A stretch of DNA of 64,000 bases from positions 1 through 64,000 of the forward strand of contig NZ_QLMA01000004.1 of NCBI RefSeq assembly GCF_003259435.1, written 5' to 3'. The notes beneath the pieces are model-generated. The model made no database searches. It was not told the origin of the DNA and saw only the letters and a list, made by a program, of their open reading frames with translations. This stretch comes from Chitinophaga dinghuensis (GTDB taxonomy: Bacteria; Bacteroidota; Bacteroidia; Chitinophagales; Chitinophagaceae). Below, in pieces: positions 59,718 to 64,000 of this stretch (positions within the stretch are counted from its first letter, which is position 1; the number at the start of each line of letters is the position of its first letter). The translations under genes were made by a program, and so were the position numbers.

Positions 59718-62135
59718 CTAGAACTCTTGTTCCAGGTGGCCTACAGTGCCGTCTTCGGCCATACCTTCTACCACTACTCTGAATTTCTTGGTGAAATCGT
59801 TGTTATAGAATTCCACTTTTGCAGTATGGGTGAGGGTATCGATGGCTACGTTGGCATTCCAGTAGAGGGTGAGGCGTTTATCAGGCAGTGAATGCACTTC
59901 TTTTTTCACGCTGTAATCCGGAGAATAGAACTGTTTCACTACGCTGTAACCTGCTTTTTTATAGAGTTCAAAACCACGAACACTAGGATCGTTCACCGGG
60001 GTATTGTCGCCTCCTTTTTTCGTATATACAGCGATGGCGCCGTTAGCGCCGCCCATACCCATAAACGGAGGACGGATTACTTTCACCATAGCGATATCTG
60101 TTACTGGCAGGTTGGCCAGCATAGAGATATCAGACTGCATTTCGTTGAGGTATAAACCAGGTGCGCCACCGCGCCAGCTAAGGGTTGGATTATTGATATC
60201 TCCGGTGATCTGGAGGCCGGCTACTTTGGACTGCAGATATTGGAAGATGTTCATCGCGATAGGTGTTTCCTTGGTCAGGTCGAAGGTCATGCCATCTCCG
60301 CCAGCAAACAATCCGGATACATATCTTTTCTCGGTAGATTCAGCAGGCGCTTGTTTTTTCGCGTTTACGTTTACTTCTTTCAGATAGACCGTTTTATTAT
60401 TGATCGCTCTGTTCACTTTATTGCTTTCGGCGGCGTTAGCGAGGAATGCTTTCAGGGCGGCATTGTCTACTGCTGGCGGCACGCGCAGTGGGAAAGGAAT
60501 TTTGATGAGAGAAGGTTTCTCAAAGAAGTGATTGGTAAATTTCACGCTTACATCCTTGCTCTTTTTCACGTTATCATTACCCTGATAGTAGATATAGGCC
60601 GTATCCGGGAAGATCATGCCGGAGATATGGAATTCCCCTTTATCATCTACTGGCGCCTGTGCAAACATGCTGGAGCTATCGGCTGGTACTTTGATGATCA
60701 TGTCTATCCGGCCATTGGTGAGTGGACGGCCGGTACCGGCGGTTGCTTTACCATCCATGGAGAGCCCTTGTTCGTAAGGATATTTTATCTGTGGATAATC
60801 ATTGCTGAGGATTTTCTCCCAGCTGAAACGCGTCCAGCCGTTGGTGAGCATTACCAGATCCAGGGCCTGTAAGGTGGATGTAGAATCGTTCCGGAAATAC
60901 CAGGCAGGGTTGTATACAAACCCTTTGATATCGGAGGTCAGCAGCAGGTTGGAAATGATATTGTTGACATTTTTGGTTTCTACCGGTACAGCTTCTGCAT
61001 CTGTAACCGCTACAGAGATACTGGTGCTGATGGTGTCTGGAAGTCTTAATACCAGGGAGTTCTTAGTACGAGGCTCCGGATGGATATCAGATTCCAGTAC
61101 GTCCATTTGCAGCAGATCATTTTTATGTACGAATACCAAACGCTGGGAGATAGGCAGACCGCTCTTTGTAAAGAGGGTGAGCTGTAAAATGCCTGAAGGA
61201 ATACCATTGGTAGGAATAAATCCGCTAATGCGGCCATCGGCTACATCCAGGTTCGCTTTATAGACCATTTGCTGATTCATCTGGGCGAAAATCAGCAGTT
61301 CATTCAGACTGGTATCGTTGTTAGGGCCAGCAACTGCCTGATAGAAGATCCTGGAGCCTTTATTATAGACTTTCAGGGTCATGCCTTTGGTTTGTGCGGC
61401 AGGGAGGGCAAGGGTTTTTGTTTGTCCTTTTGCGCTTTTAATCACGGCCTGATAGGTTTCTGCGGCATCGGGAGTGAATTCGATGCTACCCATCCCATCA
61501 TGAATAGATTTAATATTTCCTACCTGGGCGCCTTTGCTGTTTTTGACAGTTCCGGTTACTTCGATAGGGTATCCGTTTTGATCAATCGCTTTGTAGGCTA
61601 CCACGCCAGGTTGTCCGGCAATGAGGTTACCGCCTTCCGCAAAGAACTGTATGGAGAAGTCTTGTGCAAGGGAATCGGCTTCTAATCCGCCTTTTTTGGC
61701 AGGATCAAAGATTTCTATTGTTTTGGTGAAAAAGAAAGCCGGATCGAAGTTGTTCATCCATGCGGTATAGGCCCGAATCTGGTACTGTCCTGGTTTTTGT
61801 GTTTCAGGAAGTTCAAATTCGCCGGGAGACATACCGCCGCCACCTGCGAACAATTTCTTCTGTACAATATTATTATTCTTGTCCAGCAGTTCTACGTACA
61901 GATTGGTGGCATTTACAGAGGGAAGTCCTTGCAGGGTGATGTAAGCCCTGAACCAGATGGTTTCTCCAGCCGCATAGTAGTCTTTATCCATATGGAGGTA
62001 GACTTTCTCCTGCGGGTTGCGTTGACTGAATTGCGCCAGTGCTTTAACGATTCTATCCGACCAGTCGGGCGGTGGCATAAAAGCCACTGCAGATACAATT
62101 CCTGTCAGCAGCGCCAGTGGAAGTTTCCATTTCAT
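59718..62135 (-). CDS. MG2-domain protein with a TonB-receptor plug domain but no barrel
   Basis: An 805-residue exported protein (signal peptide MKWKLPLALLTGIVSAVAF). An N-terminal macroglobulin MG2-like domain spans residues about 40-145 (EKVYLHMDKDYYAAGETIWFRAYI; GQYQIRAYTAWM). Further beta-sandwich domains run to about residue 580. A TonB-plug-like domain is at about 600-745 (YLKEVNVNAKK; NIFQYLQSKVAGLQITGD; SDISMLANLPVTDIAMVKVIRPP; GANGAIAVYTKKG). It ends after ~60 more residues, so there is no room for a beta-barrel. Such proteins are common in Bacteroidota; the role is unknown, perhaps coupling proteins for TonB systems. Monocistronic. Confidence 0.85.
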   Translation of the reverse strand: MKWKLPLALLTGIVSAVAFMPPPDWSDRIVKALAQFSQRNPQEKVYLHMDKDYYAAGETIWFRAYITLQGLPSVNATNLYVELLDKNNNIVQKKLFAGGGGMSPGEFELPETQKPGQYQIRAYTAWMNNFDPAFFFTKTIEIFDPAKKGGLEADSLAQDFSIQFFAEGGNLIAGQPGVVAYKAIDQNGYPIEVTGTVKNSKGAQVGNIKSIHDGMGSIEFTPDAAETYQAVIKSAKGQTKTLALPAAQTKGMTLKVYNKGSRIFYQAVAGPNNDTSLNELLIFAQMNQQMVYKANLDVADGRISGFIPTNGIPSGILQLTLFTKSGLPISQRLVFVHKNDLLQMDVLESDIHPEPRTKNSLVLRLPDTISTSISVAVTDAEAVPVETKNVNNIISNLLLTSDIKGFVYNPAWYFRNDSTSTLQALDLVMLTNGWTRFSWEKILSNDYPQIKYPYEQGLSMDGKATAGTGRPLTNGRIDMIIKVPADSSSMFAQAPVDDKGEFHISGMIFPDTAYIYYQGNDNVKKSKDVSVKFTNHFFEKPSLIKIPFPLRVPPAVDNAALKAFLANAAESNKVNRAINNKTVYLKEVNVNAKKQAPAESTEKRYVSGLFAGGDGMTFDLTKETPIAMNIFQYLQSKVAGLQITGDINNPTLSWRGGAPGLYLNEMQSDISMLANLPVTDIAMVKVIRPPFMGMGGANGAIAVYTKKGGDNTPVNDPSVRGFELYKKAGYSVVKQFYSPDYSVKKEVHSLPDKRLTLYWNANVAIDTLTHTAKVEFYNNDFTKKFRVVVEGMAEDGTVGHLEQEF

Positions 62136-62258
62136 GGTTGTTATTTTATCTACAAATTACTAATTACTATTAATTGTCCTATAGGGGCCTTAAAAATAGC
62201 AATCTTCAAAAGATTAAAGTTAATATTGCGCGAAATACTGAAAAATTAACAAGATTTA

Positions 62259-63491
62259 ATGAGTTCCAAACATAAACGACTGGTAGTAGCCGGTGGCGGA
62301 GCGGCCGGATTTTTTTGCGCGGTGAATGCTGCACAGATGAATCCTGACCTGGAAGTATGGCTGCTGGAGAAGACCGGCAAGCTGCTCTCCAAGGTGAAAG
62401 TGAGTGGGGGCGGCAGATGCAATGTTACCCATAATGCGCCGGATATAACGTATATGTCTAAACGATATCCGCGGGGAGGGAATTTTGTGAAGAAGGCATT
62501 CGGGCATTTTTTTGTACCGGATACCATTAGCTGGTATGGGGACAGAGGCGTGAAACTGAAGGCGGAAGCTGATGGACGAATGTTCCCGGTAACAGATGAT
62601 TCGCAGACTATTATAGATTGCCTGTTGCGGGAAGCGGACAAGTATCTCGTTAATATCAAAACTAATACGGAAGTTCTTTCCCTGGACCGTCAGGCGGATG
62701 GGCGCTGGAAGCTGTTGTTAAATCAGGGAGGTCCTGTAGTGGCGGATTATGTATGTGTGGCTGCCGGCGGTTATGCGCAGGCTGGGAAGTTCCATTGGTT
62801 GGAAACTACAGGACATACGATAGTTCCGCCTGCGCCGAGTTTGTTTACGTTTAATATGCCTGGCAATCCGATTACGTCCCTGATGGGCGTGGCTTCGGAG
62901 GCGGCAGTGAAAATTGCAGGTACCAAATTACAGCAACAAGGGCCGCTGCTGATTACCCATTGGGGTATGAGTGGGCCGGCTATACTTCGATTGTCTGCCT
63001 GGGGAGCCAGAGAGTTGCAGGATATACAGTATACTTTTACTGCGGTGGTAAACTGGCTGCCAAGCTATAATGAGAATAGCCTGCGGGAAGACTGGCAGTC
63101 TCTCCGACATGAATTAGGTAAACAAAAAATACATACCCGCAATCCGTTTCAGCTGCCACAAAGATTATGGCAATTCCTGTTACAGCAGGCAGGTATTGGC
63201 GAAGATTTAAGATGGGCAGACGTGCCTGCGAAAGACCAGAACCGTCTCATGAAGTTACTGGTGAGTATGGAGTTTCCGGTGAAAGGCAAAACTACTTTTA
63301 AAGAGGAGTTTGTGACCTGCGGCGGCATACAGCTCAGTGAAATAGATCCTAACACGATGGAGAGCAGGCTGGCGCCCGGACTGTTTTTTGCAGGAGAAGT
63401 GATGGACGTAGATGGAATCACTGGAGGCTTTAACTTCCAGCATGCATGGAGCAGCGGGTTCATTGCTGCTACGACTATTGCGGGCAGATAA
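62259..63491 (+). CDS. BaiN/YhiN-like FAD-dependent oxidoreductase (HI0933 family)
   Basis: A 410-residue flavoprotein with the N-terminal dinucleotide-binding motif VVAGGGAAGFFCAVNAA. The HI0933-family signature KVSGGGRCNVTHN is near residue 50. An FAD-closing motif lies at the C-terminus (FFAGEVMDVDGITGGFNFQHAWSSGFIAA). Known relatives include BaiN, which reduces bile-acid-type double bonds, but most members have unknown substrates. No signal peptide, so it is cytoplasmic. A one-mismatch promoter element (TAATATTG, 62222-62229) precedes it. It ends in a terminator shared with the convergent susD gene. Confidence 0.9.
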   Translation: MSSKHKRLVVAGGGAAGFFCAVNAAQMNPDLEVWLLEKTGKLLSKVKVSGGGRCNVTHNAPDITYMSKRYPRGGNFVKKAFGHFFVPDTISWYGDRGVKLKAEADGRMFPVTDDSQTIIDCLLREADKYLVNIKTNTEVLSLDRQADGRWKLLLNQGGPVVADYVCVAAGGYAQAGKFHWLETTGHTIVPPAPSLFTFNMPGNPITSLMGVASEAAVKIAGTKLQQQGPLLITHWGMSGPAILRLSAWGARELQDIQYTFTAVVNWLPSYNENSLREDWQSLRHELGKQKIHTRNPFQLPQRLWQFLLQQAGIGEDLRWADVPAKDQNRLMKLLVSMEFPVKGKTTFKEEFVTCGGIQLSEIDPNTMESRLAPGLFFAGEVMDVDGITGGFNFQHAWSSGFIAATTIAGR

Positions 63492-63503
63492 TAATATTGT
63501 ATC

Positions 63504-63546
63504 AAAAGCAAAGGCTGGACGTTGACTACGTCCAGCCTTTGCTTTT
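63504..63546. terminator. Bidirectional terminator between the flavoprotein and susD genes
   Basis: AAAAGCAAAGGCTGGACGT pairs perfectly with ACGTCCAGCCTTTGCTTTT around a 5-nt loop (19-bp stem). The A/T flanks supply U-tracts in both directions. Confidence 0.9.
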
Positions 63547-63556
63547 ATATTTTGTA

Positions 63557-64000
63557 TTACCAGGTATAACCCGGGTTTTGTTTTAGCATCGGATCATTTT
63601 GTATTTCCAGTGGAGGGATAAATAACAACAGGTTATTATCCGACCAGGGTTGTTTTTCTTTGATAGCGCTCAACACGGTAGTGGCTTTGTTGGTACGTTT
63701 CAGATCGAACCAGCGGTGGCCCCATTCGGCGAACAATTCAATTTGTCTTTCATGTGCGATCGCTGTCAGTAAGGCTTCTTTGGAAGAAGCGGCAGTAGCT
63801 GGTAATCCTGCACGGGAACGAATAGCATTCAGATCGGAGGCTGCGCCGGCCACATCGCCGAGTTGAGCCTGGGCTTCTGCGCGGATCAGGTATTGTTCTG
63901 CCAGTCGGAATACGGTATAGTATGGGTGGGCGTCTGTGCCGTCCGGATTCGCCTGCACGTATTTACGGGCAAAGCGATATTCGATACCATTCCATGGGGC
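63557..64000 (-). CDS. RagB/SusD-family lipoprotein, C-terminal part (continues beyond the window)
   Basis: An open frame runs from the right edge of the window (GIEYRFARKYVQANPDG) to the stop codon at 63557, 147 codons. It shows the C-terminal SusD signatures: YTVFRLAEQYLIRAEAQAQLGD, then LNAIRSRAGLP, HERQIELFAEWGHRWFDLKR, and the ending LLFIPPLEIQNDPMLKQNPGYTW. It is therefore the tail of a second, different SusD protein; its susC partner is expected upstream, outside the window. No catalytic neighbour is visible. Confidence 0.93.
   Translation of the reverse strand, partial: APWNGIEYRFARKYVQANPDGTDAHPYYTVFRLAEQYLIRAEAQAQLGDVAGAASDLNAIRSRAGLPATAASSKEALLTAIAHERQIELFAEWGHRWFDLKRTNKATTVLSAIKEKQPWSDNNLLLFIPPLEIQNDPMLKQNPGYTW

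Noticed and set aside
1..64000. CRISPR array, prophage, rRNA operon or integrative element
   Set aside because: No regularly spaced repeats, phage structural genes, rRNA segments or integrases were seen; the only mobile DNA is the IS end at the left edge.

Overview
The window looks like chromosomal DNA of a Bacteroidota bacterium, most likely a Chitinophaga-like member of the Chitinophagaceae (inference). Supporting signs are several large TonB-dependent receptors, a complete SusC/SusD lipoprotein operon plus a second SusD C-terminus, a gliding-motility/type IX secretion C-terminal domain, few Shine-Dalgarno sites, and many promoters with the Bacteroidota -7 element TAnnTTTG.

Layout. Positions 1-180 hold the end of an IS3-like insertion sequence that appears to have cut a terminator in half just behind a 1105-residue Oar-like receptor (222-3539). 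Then come ribBA, a giant TamB-like protein and a secreted isoaspartyl peptidase/asparaginase. A 685-bp untranslated stretch precedes a SusC-SusD-fasciclin-DUF5007-like operon (11952-18317). A convergent five-gene operon (23004 back to 18377) carries ggt, a DinB-like protein, a small lipoprotein, an AONS-like PLP enzyme and a TraB/GumN protein. An M14 carboxypeptidase, a redoxin-like protein and a 1213-residue M43 metalloprotease with a T9SS sorting domain follow.

From 30191 to 40551 lies a long block of minus-strand, mostly housekeeping genes: brkB-like, mltG, secG, an unknown 379-residue protein, lptE, a sigma-54 activator, a HepT/MntA toxin-antitoxin pair, miaB, an unknown conserved protein and two iron-sulfur oxidoreductase subunits. 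Next come a PyrR-like phosphoribosyltransferase, a DUF2279-like protein, a phospho-sugar mutase, pcm, two tandem paralogous TonB receptors, a DUF445 protein and two tRNA-His genes.

The right end has two unknown proteins, a lipase, and a catabolic operon aspA-ansB-dcu-porin (54469-59609). That operon can be read as a complete asparagine to aspartate to fumarate route: outer-membrane entry, periplasmic deamidation, inner-membrane exchange and cytoplasmic deamination. A barrel-less MG2/plug protein, a BaiN-like flavoprotein and the C-terminus of a SusD protein close the window.

I did not find a clearly new multi-gene system. The best leads are: start codons lying 4-5 nt behind the -7 element at several genes (probable leaderless mRNAs); a 16-bp near-identical repeat pair upstream of one TonB receptor promoter; a toxin-antitoxin pair embedded in an envelope-biogenesis operon; the odd ggt operon; and a triplicated module in the secreted metalloprotease. 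All functions are assigned by reading motifs; no database search was run.
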